From JAWKRB01 sp041389885 (lineage in GTDB: Bacteria > Myxococcota_A > Polyangia > Polyangiales > Ga0077539), in contig JAWKRB010000016.1 in NCBI GenBank assembly GCA_041389885.1, positions 62,001-126,000 of the forward strand: 64,000 nucleotides of DNA. Direction: 5' to 3'. A model generated the notes under the pieces. It ran no database searches. It saw nothing but the letters and a program-made list of their open reading frames with translations, and was not told the DNA's origin. This document shows, in pieces, positions 47,256 through 57,017 of this stretch; the stretch's first letter is position 1; every line of letters begins with the position of its first letter. The translations under genes were made by a program, and so were the position numbers.

Positions 47256-47639
47256 TCAAGAACCCCCGAGGCGGTCGCGGTGGATCTCCGCGCCCGACGC
47301 GTCGAGCACCCTCACCTCGACCGTGCCGCTCCCCCGCCGCGGGAGCGCGCCCCAGGTGCGCCAACGCGGCGCGTGGCCCACCTCGAGCTCCTGCCGGGTG
47401 ACCTCGCGCCCGCCCACGCGCCACACCAGGGTGATCTGCGCGGGCGCCCCAGGGTTCGACGCCTCGACCCAGTACAGCACCCGGCCCACGCGGGGCACCT
47501 CCGCGGGGGACCCCACTGGCGCGCCGCGCTCCACGCGGTCGGTGAACTGTCCGCGTCGCACGGTCACGCCGTCGGCGAAGGAGGTGGAGGCGGCGAGGGC
47601 GACGCAGAGCGCGAGGTGGACGGCGGCGAGGTGCTTCAT
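47256..47639 (-). CDS. Exported DUF2914-domain protein
   Basis: A 127-residue protein with a signal peptide (MKHLAAVHLALCVALAASTSFA) and a beta-sandwich-like domain matching DUF2914 (PRVGRVLYWVEASNPGAPAQ, ITLVWRVGGREVTRQELEVG, PRWRTWGALPRRG, VEVRVLDASG). Function unknown. It lies 34 bases upstream of pfkA on the same strand and may share its transcript. Confidence 0.8.
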   Translation of the reverse strand: MKHLAAVHLALCVALAASTSFADGVTVRRGQFTDRVERGAPVGSPAEVPRVGRVLYWVEASNPGAPAQITLVWRVGGREVTRQELEVGHAPRWRTWGALPRRGSGTVEVRVLDASGAEIHRDRLGGS

Positions 47640-47794
47640 GGCGGTTCTTCTCCCTTCGGGCGACGCGGGAGTCTTAGCGACGATCGTGCCCGCGCGAAAG
47701 CCGCGGGTTCGTCGCGCGGGCGCGCGCGGCGCCGTGTGCGCCAGGACGCGCCGCTGGAGCCGCGGGGACGCGCCGCGGTGCTACCCTCCCCGCG

Positions 47795-48565
47795 ATGCTG
47801 CTGCGAGAGATCACCGACACGCTGGAGCGCCTCGCGCCCGTCGCCCTCGCCGAGCCGTGGGACAACGTCGGCCTCCTGGTCGGCGACCCCTCGCAGGAGG
47901 TGCGCGCCGCGATGCTCGCCATCGACGCGACGCGCGAGGTCATCGACGAGGCGTGCGCCGCGGGGTGCGAGCTGATCCTCGCGTATCACCCGGTGATCTT
48001 CGACGGCCTCAAGCGCGTCACCGCCGGCTCGCCGGCGTGGGAGCTCGTGCGACGCGGCATCGCCGTGTACTCCCCGCACACCGCCCTCGACGTCGCCGAG
48101 GGCGGCACCAACGACGTGCTCGCGGAGGTCGTGGGCATCGCCGCGCCTCGGCCGCTGCGGGTCACGCGCCCGGAGCTCGGGCGGGGGCTGGGGCGCGTGG
48201 GCGACCTCGACGCGATCGAGCGGGGCGCGCTGTTGGAGGTGATCCGCGAGGGGCTCGGCGTCGAGCGGCTGCTGGTGGCGGGCCCTGAGGCCGGCGTGGT
48301 CACCCGCGCCGCCGTGGGCGCCGGGGCCTGCGGCGACCTCTACCGCGACGCGCTCCGCGCGGGCGCCGGGCTGTACCTCACGGGCGAGATGCGGCACCAC
48401 GACGCGCTCCGCGCCGCGTCGGAGGGGATGACCGTGGTGTGCGCGCTGCACTCGAACAGCGAGCGGGTCGCGCTGACGCGCCTCGCCGCGCGGCTCTCCT
48501 CGGAGCTCCCGGCCGTGCGCTTCACCCGGTCCACGCGCGACCGCGACCCGTTCACGGTGCGATGA
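47795..48565 (+). CDS. NIF3-like dinuclear metal protein
   Basis: A 256-residue member of the NIF3/YqfO (GTP cyclohydrolase 1 type 2-like) family. Metal-site His positions are visible: YHPVIFDGLKRV, SPHTALDVAEGGTND, TGEMRHHDAL and LHSNSERV. The N-terminal PWDNVGLLVGDP is a family signature. The exact reaction is unsettled. Its stop overlaps the Nudix gene (ATGA), suggesting coupling. Confidence 0.93.
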   Translation: MLLREITDTLERLAPVALAEPWDNVGLLVGDPSQEVRAAMLAIDATREVIDEACAAGCELILAYHPVIFDGLKRVTAGSPAWELVRRGIAVYSPHTALDVAEGGTNDVLAEVVGIAAPRPLRVTRPELGRGLGRVGDLDAIERGALLEVIREGLGVERLLVAGPEAGVVTRAAVGAGACGDLYRDALRAGAGLYLTGEMRHHDALRAASEGMTVVCALHSNSERVALTRLAARLSSELPAVRFTRSTRDRDPFTVR

Positions 48566-49167
48566 CCATCCCCATCTCGAAGGTGGCGCGCGCCCTGCGG
48601 GAGGGCCCGGGGCCCGACACCCGCGACGACGCGATCCAGTGGCGCGCGGCGGTGGCGATCCTGCTGCGCGAGCGCGAGGGCGACGCCGAGGTGCTGATGA
48701 TCCGGCGCGCGGTGCGCGAGGGGGACCCCTGGTCGGGGCACGCCGCGCTGCCGGGGGGGAGGGTCGATCCCGACGACGCGTCGATCGAGCACACCGCGAT
48801 GCGCGAGGTGATGGAGGAGGTCGGGGTCGACCTCCGCGCCGCGGGGGCCAGGGTGCTCGGTCACCTCTCCGATCACCCTCGGCGGGGTCCCCGCTGGGCG
48901 ACCTTCGCGGTCACCCCGATCGTGGTGGCCATCGAGGGCGACCCCTCGCTCACCCTCGCGCCGAAGGAGGTCTCCGAGGCGCGCTGGGTCACCCTGTCGC
49001 GTCTCCGCGCCACGCACAGCCGGATGCTGTGGTGGTACCGCCCGTGGCCCCGCGTGCCCCTCGCGCTCCCGATGTTGCTGCCGCGCTGGCGCTTCGAGTC
49101 GCTCACGATCTGGGGGCTCACCCACGGGATCCTCAACGAGCTCCTCGACCGCGTCGAGTCGGGGTAG
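48562..49167 (+). CDS. Nudix hydrolase, CoA-pyrophosphatase type
   Basis: A 201-residue Nudix enzyme. The box is GGRVDPDDASIEHTAMREVM followed by EEVGV, with Asp in place of the first Glu and the count of the NudL/CoA-pyrophosphatase group. The upstream WSGHAALPGG matches the CoA-type signature. Such enzymes cut CoA and related diphosphates. ATGA overlap with the NIF3-like gene. The C-terminal WWYRPWPRVPLALPMLLPRW lacks a clear role. Confidence 0.85.
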   Translation: MTIPISKVARALREGPGPDTRDDAIQWRAAVAILLREREGDAEVLMIRRAVREGDPWSGHAALPGGRVDPDDASIEHTAMREVMEEVGVDLRAAGARVLGHLSDHPRRGPRWATFAVTPIVVAIEGDPSLTLAPKEVSEARWVTLSRLRATHSRMLWWYRPWPRVPLALPMLLPRWRFESLTIWGLTHGILNELLDRVESG

Positions 49168-49219
49168 CTCGGCTCCCTTGCGCCTCGCACCCGCTCGCGA
49201 CCATGCTGACGGTCCCGTG

Positions 49220-50674
49220 ATGAATCGATGGATCGCCCCGCTCGCGCTGCTGCTCACGACCTCTGGCTGCTCCGACGGCTGCCGCGGCGCCCGCGCGCGC
49301 GACGCGGGTCGCCCCGCGCCCGCCGCGGCGCGAGACGCGGGCGCGCGAGACGCCGGCCCCGCGCGCCTCGACGAGGGCGCGGTGCGCGTGGTCTTCGACG
49401 CGTGGCTGCGCGCGCAGAACGAGGGTGATTTCACGCGCTACGGCGGGCTCTACGCCACCCGCTTCTCGGGGCTCAAGCGCGCGGGTCCGAGGGCGCGGGC
49501 CTTCGACCGGGCGGGGTGGCTCGCCGACCGTCGGCGCATGTTCGCGGGGACGCAGCGCGTCGCGGCGCGCGACGTGTCGATCGACCTCGGCGCGAACACC
49601 GCGCTCGTGCGCTTCACCCAGGAGTACACCGCGGGGGACTTTCACGACATCGGCGAGAAGCACCTCGTGCTCGTGGCGCAGGGCGCTTCGATTCGCATCG
49701 CGCGCGAGGAGATGCTCGCGTCGGTGATGGTCCCCACCGACGCGGGGGTGCCGTCGCTGGCGGTGGGGCGGCTGATGCCCGTGCTGCTCCATGGAGGCTC
49801 GCCGTGGGTCGTGCTCGACGCGTCGCCGCGGCCTGAGATGGCCTCGGGGCTGCCCTCGATCGTCGACCGCGGCCCGGTGGTGGTGACCCGCAAGTCCATC
49901 GACGCGAGCAACGTGCCCGAGGCCGTGCGCGCCCTCGACGGCCGCGCGGTGCAGCTCTACACCGCGACGGGCCTGGGGTGCCGCGGGACCATCCGCGAGC
50001 TCGCGGTGATCCGCCGGGTCGACGTGCATTTCGGCACCGAGCAGGCCTGGTCCGACGGGGACGGGGGGCTGCGCGGCGACCCCACGGCCATCGCGCAGCA
50101 GGCCTGGGAGCTGGGCGAAGAGGGCGCCCTGCTCGCGGCGCGGATCGAGCCTCCGCCCGAGGGGTGCAACGCCTCGCGCTGGGGGCGCGTCGCCGACCTG
50201 CCGGCGCTGCCGGTCTACACCCGCCGTCCGGCAGACCCCGAGGTGACCGCCGCCGCCCTCGCCCGCTTTCGCGCGACGAGCTCGTGGACTCAGCTCCAGA
50301 CCGCCTACCTCGAAGACCCCGAGGCCAGCCGCGCGGGCAAGTGGGACGAGCACGCCACGGCGCGTCCCATGGTGGGCGTGTGGTCCACGCCAGGCTCGCC
50401 GCGGCGCTGGGTGGTCGTGGGCGCGAGCGCAGGTGGGGGCTGCGCGTCGTTCTCCGAGGCAGCTCTGGGCCGTGTGCAGGCTCACCGGCGCCGCCACGCT
50501 GCGCCCGCAGACCCGCGTTTGTCGGCCCGGCTACTTCAGGCCCCTCGCGGCCACCGACATGGACCGCGACGGCACGCCCGAGTTCCATCACCCGCGAGGG
50601 CGTCGTGCAGAGGCAGGGCGACACGTTCAGGCTGGTCGAGCGTGCGCTACCCCAGCCTCGGCTGCGACTGCTGA
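49220..50674 (+). CDS. Lipoprotein with NTF2-like region, frameshifted C-terminus
   Basis: Signal peptide and lipobox (LLLTTSGC, Cys about residue 17), an Ala/Arg/Asp linker, then a helical/beta region (VVFDAWLRAQNEGDFTRYGG, YTAGDFHDIGEKHLVLVA) like the NTF2-like domains of SnoaL/L,D-transpeptidase-associated proteins. A beta-rich middle follows. After about 50455 the frame changes at least three times (DMDRDGTPEF in one frame, REGVVQRQGDTFRLVE in another, PSLGCDC in the last). The DMDRDGTPEF piece resembles FG-GAP/EF-hand-like calcium repeats. Probably sequence error at the start of the second low-quality zone. Confidence 0.6.
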   Translation: MNRWIAPLALLLTTSGCSDGCRGARARDAGRPAPAAARDAGARDAGPARLDEGAVRVVFDAWLRAQNEGDFTRYGGLYATRFSGLKRAGPRARAFDRAGWLADRRRMFAGTQRVAARDVSIDLGANTALVRFTQEYTAGDFHDIGEKHLVLVAQGASIRIAREEMLASVMVPTDAGVPSLAVGRLMPVLLHGGSPWVVLDASPRPEMASGLPSIVDRGPVVVTRKSIDASNVPEAVRALDGRAVQLYTATGLGCRGTIRELAVIRRVDVHFGTEQAWSDGDGGLRGDPTAIAQQAWELGEEGALLAARIEPPPEGCNASRWGRVADLPALPVYTRRPADPEVTAAALARFRATSSWTQLQTAYLEDPEASRAGKWDEHATARPMVGVWSTPGSPRRWVVVGASAGGGCASFSEAALGRVQAHRRRHAAPADPRLSARLLQAPRGHRHGPRRHARVPSPARASCRGRATRSGWSSVRYPSLGCDC

Positions 50675-50678
50675 CGCC

Positions 50679-51218
50679 ATGCAGGACCAGTACGAGCGCG
50701 AGGAGCAGAAGCAGCGCGCGCGGGCCTGTTGCGCGATCATGGGCCTCGGCGCGCTCACCGCGGGCGTGCTGGTGATCATGTCGTTCCTGCCGAACAACCT
50801 TCCGCGTCCCTCAGGGCTCCCGAGGGACCTCGCAGATGAACAGCGAGGCGCTCACGGGCACCGGGGCGCTCCCGATGCTGGCGGTGACACCGTCGCAGCG
50901 AGGCTCCATCGGCCCCGGCTGCCGCGTGAGCGACGTCGCGCTGGTGCAGGAGCACCGCAACGCCCCTGCGGCAGACCGTGGGCGAGGCGGTCTTTCGCCT
51001 ACGCCTCGCGGCGCCGCGGCGCTTCGCGAGCGTCGGGTGGACCGCGCAGGGCGCAGACTCCGACGCCGGCCCGAGCCCGGCTGCCTGTGACCTTCTCCTG
51101 GCGCGAGGGGCGGCGGAGCTTCAGCGCGGTCTGGGCCGTGTCGCCCGACCGGCAGAGCGTGACCCCCACCAACGAGCAGGCCCGGATGCTGTCGGCGTCG
51201 TTTCGCCGCGGGAGGTAG
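50679..51218 (+). CDS. Single-pass membrane protein, unknown, frameshifted
   Basis: Starts MQDQYEREEQKQRARACCAI with one membrane helix (MGLGALTAGVLVIMSFL). The coding signal then moves through other frames (LTGTGALPMLAVTPSQRGSI; VFRLRLAAPRRFASVGWTAQ) and returns (VTFSWREGRRSFSAVWAVSP). The intact protein would be about 180 residues with a periplasmic beta-rich domain. It lies four bases after the previous lipoprotein. No family is recognised. Confidence 0.5.
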   Translation: MQDQYEREEQKQRARACCAIMGLGALTAGVLVIMSFLPNNLPRPSGLPRDLADEQRGAHGHRGAPDAGGDTVAARLHRPRLPRERRRAGAGAPQRPCGRPWARRSFAYASRRRGASRASGGPRRAQTPTPARARLPVTFSWREGRRSFSAVWAVSPDRQSVTPTNEQARMLSASFRRGR

Positions 51219-51248
51219 CGCGCGCCGGGTTGCGATAGGCTCCGCGCC

Positions 51249-52443
51249 ATGTCCCAGGCCGTCGTCATCGATGCCGTTCGAACCCCCATCGGTAAGCTCC
51301 CGCGGCGGCCTCGCCACGGTGCGCGCCGACGACCTCGCGGCGCACGTGCTCGCGCGCTCATCGCGAGAAACCGCCGCGGGAGAGCGCGTCGACGAGGTGA
51401 TCCTCGGCGCGACCAACCAGGCCGGCGAAGACAACCGCAACGTCGCGCGCATGGCCGCGCTGCTCGTGGGCCTGCCCTACGAGACCACCGGCGTCACCGT
51501 GAACCGCCTCTGCGGCAGCGGCCTCGAGGCCGTGCAGGGCGCCTACCGCGGCATCGCCCTCGGCGAGCACGACGTGGTCATCGCCGGCGGCGTCGAGAGC
51601 ATGACCCGCGCGCCCTTCGTGATGGCGAAGTCGCAAGAGGCCTTCGAGCGCGCTCCGCCCGCGATCTTCGACACCTCCCTCGGGTGGCGCTTCACCAACC
51701 CGAGGCTCGCCGAGCGCTTCCCCTCGAGTCGATGGGCGACACCGCCGAGAACGTCGCCGCAGAGTACGGCGTCTCCGCGAGGCGCAAGACCGCTTCACCC
51801 TCGAGGCCAGCGCCGCGCCCGCCGCGGCCTGGGCGCGGCGCGCCTTCGACGCCGAGCTCGCGCCCGTCGAGGTGCCGCAGCGCAAGGGCCCCGCCGTGCT
51901 CTTCGACCGCGACGAGTCGGTGCGCGGAGAGACCACCGCCGAGGCCCTCGCGAAGCTCGCCGGCCTTTCGCCGCGGGGGCACCGTCCACCGCGAGGCAGC
52001 TCGTCCCCGCTCAACGACAGCGCCGCCGCCGTGCTCCTCGCGTCGGGCGCCGTGGTCAGCGCCTCGGGCTCACCCCCTCGCCCGCGTGCGCGCCAACGCC
52101 GTCGCCGGCGTCGAGCCCGAGCTCATGGGCACAGGCCCCATCCCCGCAGCGCGAAGCTCTTGCAGCGCGGCGGGTTGAGCGTGGGTGACGGTCGAGTCGC
52201 GGGGAGCTCAACGAGGCCTTCGCCGCGCAGGCCGTCGCCACCGTCAGGCCGCTCCAAGATCGACCCCGCGCGGGTGACCCCGACGGCGGCGCCATCGCCC
52301 TCGGGCACCCCATCGGCTGCTCCGGCGCGCGCATCGTCGCGACGCTCGTGCACCGGATGAAGCGCGAAGCAACTCCCGCCGCGGCGTGGCCTCGCCTGCA
52401 TCGGCGTGGGCCGGGCATCGCCGCCCTCTTCGAGCAGCCCTGA
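51249..52443 (+). CDS. Thiolase, beta-ketoadipyl-CoA/acetyl-CoA type, frameshifted
   Basis: A thiolase that cleaves or joins 3-oxoacyl-CoA. Pieces in successive frames give the family motifs: VVIDAVRTPIGKL, GATNQAGEDNRNVARMAALL, VNRLCGSGLEAVQGAYRG (active-site Cys), IAGGVESMTRAPFVMAKSQ and SMGDTAENVAAEYGVSA. A C-terminal ALGHPIGCSGAR-like segment and GIAALFEQP close it. The GEDNRNVARM stretch favours the PcaF/PaaJ group. At least eight frameshifts interrupt it; the first looks like an extra C near 51298-51301. It is almost certainly intact in the cell. Its stop overlaps the next ATG. Confidence 0.8.
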
Positions 52444-53404
52444 TGCGCGCGTTGGTCTTCGACGGGGTACTGCGGGTCAGCGAGCGGCCCCGACCCCAGG
52501 CCCGCGCCGGGCAGGCGCTGATCCGCGTGACACGCGCGGGGATCTGCAGCACCGACATTGAGATCGCGCGCGCGGCTACATGGGCTTTCACGGCGTGCTC
52601 GGGCACGAGTTCGTCGGGGTGGTGCTCGAGGTCGCCGACGACGCGAACCAGGCGTGGAGTCGGTCGGTGGCGTGGCGGAGATCGCCTCGGGTACCGGAGC
52701 GATGCGCGCTGCCGCCAGGGACCTCGCGAGGCACTGCGCGACGCGGACCGTGCTGGGGATCCTCGGGCGCGACGGCGCCCCTCGCCGAGCGGGTCACCCT
52801 GCCGCTGCGCAACCTCCACCTCGTGCCCGAGAGGCCTCGACGACGACCGCGCGGCGTTCATCGAGCCCGTCGCGGCCTGCTTCGAGGTGCTCGAGCAGCT
52901 CAAGGTCGAGCCCGACGCGCGAGGTGCTCATCCTCGGCGACGGCAGCTCAGGCAGATGCTCGCGCAGGTGCTCCGCGGCACGGGCTGCGCTCACCCTCGT
53001 GGGCAAGCACCCGCGCAAGCTCGAGCTCGCCCGCGCGCGCGGCGTCGACGCCGTATCGCTCGACGCGCCCCTCGCGGGCGACGCCGACGTGGTGATCGAG
53101 GCCACGGGTTCCCCCGCGAGGGCTCGACCGCGCTCGCGCTCGTGCGCCCCGCCAGCGGTGGTGCTCAAGAGCACGCTTCACCGGCGCGCCCACCGTGGCC
53201 ACCTCGCGCATCGTGATCGACGAGGTGTGCGTGCTGGGCTCTCGCTGCGGCCCCTTCGCGCCCGCCGCCCGCGCCCTGGCCGAGGGCCGGGTCGACCCCC
53301 TCGCCCTGGTCGACGCGACCTACCCCCTGCGCGAGGCCCTCGCGGCCTTCGAGCACGCGCAGCGCCCCGGCGTGCTCAAGGTGCTGATCGACCCCGCGGG
53401 CTGA
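52443..53404 (+). CDS. Zinc-type alcohol dehydrogenase (MDR family), frameshifted
   Basis: A medium-chain dehydrogenase/reductase. MRALVFDGVLRVSERPRPQA, then GICSTDIEIARGYMGFHG and GVLGHEFVGVV (zinc-site Cys and His-Glu region), RTVLGILGRDGA and NLHLVPE. The nucleotide fold follows (EVLILGDGS, then LVGKHPRKLELARARGVDAV), and IVIDEVCVLGSRCGPF and GVLKVLIDPAG finish it. The order is normal, but the frame changes at least seven times. Substrate unknown. The ATG overlaps the thiolase TGA, suggesting a shared operon. Confidence 0.78.
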
Positions 53405-53406
53405 GC

Positions 53407-54345
53407 TCAGCGCAGCCGGTGCCGTGAGAGAAAGCGCCACGCGTAGCGCGCGAAGTCTTCGGGCATGACGTGCGGCGCGCCTTCGCGGAGCTCGACGGTG
53501 ACCTCGTGCCCTGCGGCGCGCAGGCGGTCTCCGAGGGCGCAGGTGTAATACACGCTGACCATGTCGTCGCCGGTGCCGTGGGTGAGCAGCGCGGGCGGGC
53601 GGCGCCCCGAGGTCGCGATCGGCGCCGCGAGGGCGGGGCCATCGCAGCGGCACCACCCGGGCTGCGCGCGGAGCGCCTCGCAGGTGGCGCCCCGCCCTTG
53701 AAAGCTGCATCCGGTGCGGTCACGGCAGGCGCACAGGCCACCCGACGAGCTCACCCACGCGGCGACGCGGTCGCGCAGCGCGGTGGCGGCGAGGAGCGCG
53801 AAGAAGGCGCCGTTGCTGTGCCCCATGAGGTAGACCCGCGCGGGGTCGGTGCCGAGGTCACGGCGCGCGGCGACCAGCACGGCGCGGAGGAGCCTCAGGT
53901 CCTCGTTGCGGTCGGCGTCGAGGTCGGGGTGGGTGGACCACCACAGGCCCTCGTTGTCGGGGTGATCCCAGTCGCTCGGGCGGTTCTCTCGCGCGCGGGG
54001 CGCCACGAGCACGAAGCCGCGCGCGTCGGCCTCGGCGAAGGCCCCGGCCTCGTCGAGCATGTCCTGGGGCTCGGTGTTCGACCCGTGGAGCGCGACCACC
54101 AGCGCCGGCGACGAGGCCCTCCGCCGCGGGACGTACACCAGCACCTCACGGGCGCTGCCGCCGAGGGAGATCCGCGCGCGGTGGCGGCCCGGAGACGAGG
54201 GGAGCGATCCGGTGAAGGCCACGGGGTCGGCGCCGGGATCGTTCGCGATCGAACGAACCGTGGCACGCCCCCGCGTCTGCGCCGAGGCGGCGGTGCAGCT
54301 CAACGTCGCGACGAGGGCCGCGAGCCGCGAGAGACGCGCGATCAC
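53407..54345 (-). CDS. Exported esterase/PHB-depolymerase-type hydrolase
   Basis: A 312-residue alpha/beta hydrolase. The signal peptide (IARLSRLAALVATLSCTAASAQ) is followed by the LpqC/PHB-depolymerase-like core: LVVALHGSNTEPQDMLDEAG, the nucleophile motif YLMGHSNGAFFALL, THGTGDDMVS (acid residue) and the C-terminal GAPHVMPEDF (catalytic His). A Cys-rich insert (CACRDRTGC, CEALRAQPGWCRC) probably forms disulfides outside the cytoplasm. The start is a GTG overlapping the stop of the large lipoprotein gene (GTGA). Substrate unknown; ester polymers or feruloyl esters are the family's usual targets. Confidence 0.88.
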   Translation of the reverse strand: MIARLSRLAALVATLSCTAASAQTRGRATVRSIANDPGADPVAFTGSLPSSPGRHRARISLGGSAREVLVYVPRRRASSPALVVALHGSNTEPQDMLDEAGAFAEADARGFVLVAPRARENRPSDWDHPDNEGLWWSTHPDLDADRNEDLRLLRAVLVAARRDLGTDPARVYLMGHSNGAFFALLAATALRDRVAAWVSSSGGLCACRDRTGCSFQGRGATCEALRAQPGWCRCDGPALAAPIATSGRRPPALLTHGTGDDMVSVYYTCALGDRLRAAGHEVTVELREGAPHVMPEDFARYAWRFLSRHRLR

Positions 54346-56810
54346 TGCGCCCGCACGCTGGGGCCGAGGTCGACGCCGTTCACCCTCAGGGGCGCCCCGA
54401 GCGGCAGCGGCGGGGTCGCGGGCGCGGGGCGACCGAAGCGCCACGTCGCCGCGCCGCGGAGGCCGAAGTCGTCGAGGCTCACCTCGGCCTCGAGCCGCAG
54501 GTCCTCGGTCGGGGGCGAGGCGTACGCCACGGTCACCGCGTGCTCGCTGCGATCGCCGGGGCGCATCCGCGGGATCACGAAGTCCACGTCGCCCGCGACC
54601 ACCCTCGCGCCGGGCGGCGCGACGAAGCGGAGCCGCGCGGGCGCGTCGAGGGTGATGCCCGCGGTCACCGCGGCGGTGACGCGTCGCAGAACGCCTTGCG
54701 CGCCAACGGTTCGTGACGCGTCGAGGGCGGGCTCGTCGCGCCAGTCGACGGTGAGGGGCGGCGCCTCGTCCATCGCGGTCTGGCAGAGGGGCCGCGCGGG
54801 GTCGTAGGGGTAGGGGCCCACCGCGGGGGTGATCGCGCTCGCCGGGAGGCCGCCGCAGCGGAGCGCGTCGAGGAAGTCGGCGAGGTAGGGCACGTTGGTC
54901 CCCTGGGGGTTGCGGTAGCCGCGCAAGAAGGGTGAGCGGGTCATGCGCGGGGAGCTGAGCGCGGCGTGCACCGCGGTCCTCGGCGCGGGCGCGAGGGCCC
55001 AGAGGATGGCGCTCACCTCGTTCTCGGCGATGGGCTGGGTCAGCGGCCCTGTCGCGCTCGGGCGGGCCCAGGCGCGGTTGCTCGAGAGCCGGCGAGCGGC
55101 GAGGTCGAACCAGAACATGAACCCGTTGCGCCGGCTGAGGATCAGCGGGTCGTTCTGCAGCGCCGCGCCGTGCCACGTCGCCCACCCCTCGGACCACGCG
55201 AGCCCTGGCGACTCAGGGGTGTTGAGGTAGTGCGTGCCGCCCTCGCGGGGCGACACGCCGTACGAGGCCATGACCCAGTGCCCCGCCTCGTGGCTGATGG
55301 TGCTCGGCGACCAGTAGCCCCCGTCGGCGTTGTCACCGAACATCGAGATCTGCGACGAGAAGCCCTGACCGAAGCGCTGCGTCGGGGTCACCGAGAAGCA
55401 CGCGCCGCAGGTCCACGACACGTCGTCGCCCTGCCACGCGAGCAGGCTGTACCCCCGGCGGCCGTAGCGCGCCTCCGCCGCGCGCACCGCGCGTCCCAGG
55501 TGCTCGAAGGTCACCGCCGCGCCGGAGCTCTGGGCCTGACGAATGCGCAGCGTGCCGTCGCTGGGGATCGCGTCGACCGGCCACGTCCACGACCACACCC
55601 TCGACGCGTCGGCGCCGCTGTGCGGCGCGTAGGTGCCCGAGGGCAGCGCGGGGTTGGCGAGCGCGTAGGTGATCACGCCCCGCGCGTCCCGCTGCAGCGC
55701 GGCGACCACGACCCGATCCTGCGGCGTGGGCGCGGCGGCCACGCGCAGCGAGTACGTGCCCTCGCGCATGGCCTCGACCGAGGTCACCGTCGCGTCGATC
55801 ATCTGGTCGCCGCGAAAGCTGTACACCGCGAAGCCCGGCGCGGGCGCGTCGTCGCCGTTCACCCAGTCGCTCCGCTGGGCGTTCGGCACGCGCCGCTGGT
55901 AGACCACGGTGCCCGCGAGGGCGCGCGTGCCCACGCCGCCGCAGCCCTCGTCGATCATCCCGTCGCAGTCGTCGTCGACGTTGTTCGCGCACACCTCCGC
56001 GTCGCTGGGTCGAACGTCTCCGCGGCAGAGGTCGGGCCACACGCCCTGCGAGAGGCAGGTCTGCGTGACCGCCGCGCAGCGCCCGACGTTCACCGTGCCG
56101 GTGGGCCCGCCGTAGCAGCTCCGCGTGCTGCGGGGCGCGCAGCGCACGGGGCCGCCCTCCGCGATGTTCAGCACGTAGTTTCCGGCGCTGTCTTCCCAGC
56201 CGTCGATGAAGATCAGCAGCGGCTCTCCGGCGGCGAGCTCGAGGGTCGCCGTCGAGGAGCGCACGACCCCCGAGACCACGTCGTCGTTGCACGCCCGGTC
56301 TCGGCCCCCGCACTCGCTCCGTAGGTACAGCAGCGTGTCGAAATCTGAGCCCGCGGTGGTGAACGTGAAGGTGCCCGCGCGGGGCGCGGTCCAGCGGAGC
56401 GCGACCTCGGGGCCGGCCTCTCCGCCGCAGCCGCCCCGAAACAGGTTGCGCGACGACGCCGTGGAGCCGCTCGCGACGCCCTCGCCCAGCGCGCTCCCGA
56501 GCTCCGTGACCTCGCACCGCGGCCCCGCGTCGGCCACGACGTCCGCGGGCGCGTCCCGCGCCTCGAGCGCGTCGACCGCGACGGCGTCGCGGGCCGTGCT
56601 CACGGCGTCGACGCCCGCCTCGATCGGTGCGACCGCGTCGAGGCCGAGCGTCGGGACATCGTCGTCGCTCGCCGCGTCGAGCGCCACGACGCCAGAAGCG
56701 TCGTCGATCGACGCCTCGGAGGATCCATCGGCGGGCGCCGCGGTCGGCGACACCACCGTGCCGCCACAAGCCGCCAGCACCAGAGGGAGGGCCAGAATTC
56801 GCGCGCGCAT
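54342..56810 (-). CDS. Lipoprotein metallopeptidase-like, PPC and MopE motifs
   Basis: An 822-residue protein. Lipobox signal (LPLVLAACGG), Asp/Ala linker (about 25-95), then a PPC-like beta domain (LRWTAPRAGTFTFTTAGSDF, TLLYLRSECGG). Next a MopE-type motif (CANNVDDDCDGMIDEGC, near residue 285), and a zinc-peptidase-like core with HEAGHWVMASYG (HExxH, near residue 510). A C-terminal beta region follows. The HExxH plus nearby acidic residues suggests a gluzincin-type protease, but the third ligand is not assigned. Surface or periplasmic. It is first in a two-gene operon with the esterase. Confidence 0.75.
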   Translation of the reverse strand: MRARILALPLVLAACGGTVVSPTAAPADGSSEASIDDASGVVALDAASDDDVPTLGLDAVAPIEAGVDAVSTARDAVAVDALEARDAPADVVADAGPRCEVTELGSALGEGVASGSTASSRNLFRGGCGGEAGPEVALRWTAPRAGTFTFTTAGSDFDTLLYLRSECGGRDRACNDDVVSGVVRSSTATLELAAGEPLLIFIDGWEDSAGNYVLNIAEGGPVRCAPRSTRSCYGGPTGTVNVGRCAAVTQTCLSQGVWPDLCRGDVRPSDAEVCANNVDDDCDGMIDEGCGGVGTRALAGTVVYQRRVPNAQRSDWVNGDDAPAPGFAVYSFRGDQMIDATVTSVEAMREGTYSLRVAAAPTPQDRVVVAALQRDARGVITYALANPALPSGTYAPHSGADASRVWSWTWPVDAIPSDGTLRIRQAQSSGAAVTFEHLGRAVRAAEARYGRRGYSLLAWQGDDVSWTCGACFSVTPTQRFGQGFSSQISMFGDNADGGYWSPSTISHEAGHWVMASYGVSPREGGTHYLNTPESPGLAWSEGWATWHGAALQNDPLILSRRNGFMFWFDLAARRLSSNRAWARPSATGPLTQPIAENEVSAILWALAPAPRTAVHAALSSPRMTRSPFLRGYRNPQGTNVPYLADFLDALRCGGLPASAITPAVGPYPYDPARPLCQTAMDEAPPLTVDWRDEPALDASRTVGAQGVLRRVTAAVTAGITLDAPARLRFVAPPGARVVAGDVDFVIPRMRPGDRSEHAVTVAYASPPTEDLRLEAEVSLDDFGLRGAATWRFGRPAPATPPLPLGAPLRVNGVDLGPSVRAQ

Positions 56811-56930
56811 CCCGCGCAGGGAATCGCGCTTCTCGCCGCGAGGTCAACCTCTGCCGTGAGGTTCTTCTTGCTTGCGACGCGGGGCGCGTGGTAGTTCCTG
56901 CGCTCCGTTCGATCTACCGGGTCGAGCGAC

Positions 56931-57017
56931 GGAGGCGTGGCCGAGTGGCCTAAGGCGCCGGCTTGCTAAGCCGTTGTACGGGCAACCGTACCGTAGGTTC
57001 GAATCCTACCGCCTCCG
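56931..57017 (+). tRNA. tRNA-Ser (anticodon GCU)
   Basis: An 87-base class II tRNA: acceptor GGAGGCG/CGCCTCC, discriminator G, anticodon loop TTGCTAA (GCU, reading AGC/AGU), long variable arm (TACGGGCAACCGTA) and T-arm AGGTTCGAATCCT. CCA is not encoded. Confidence 0.97.
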
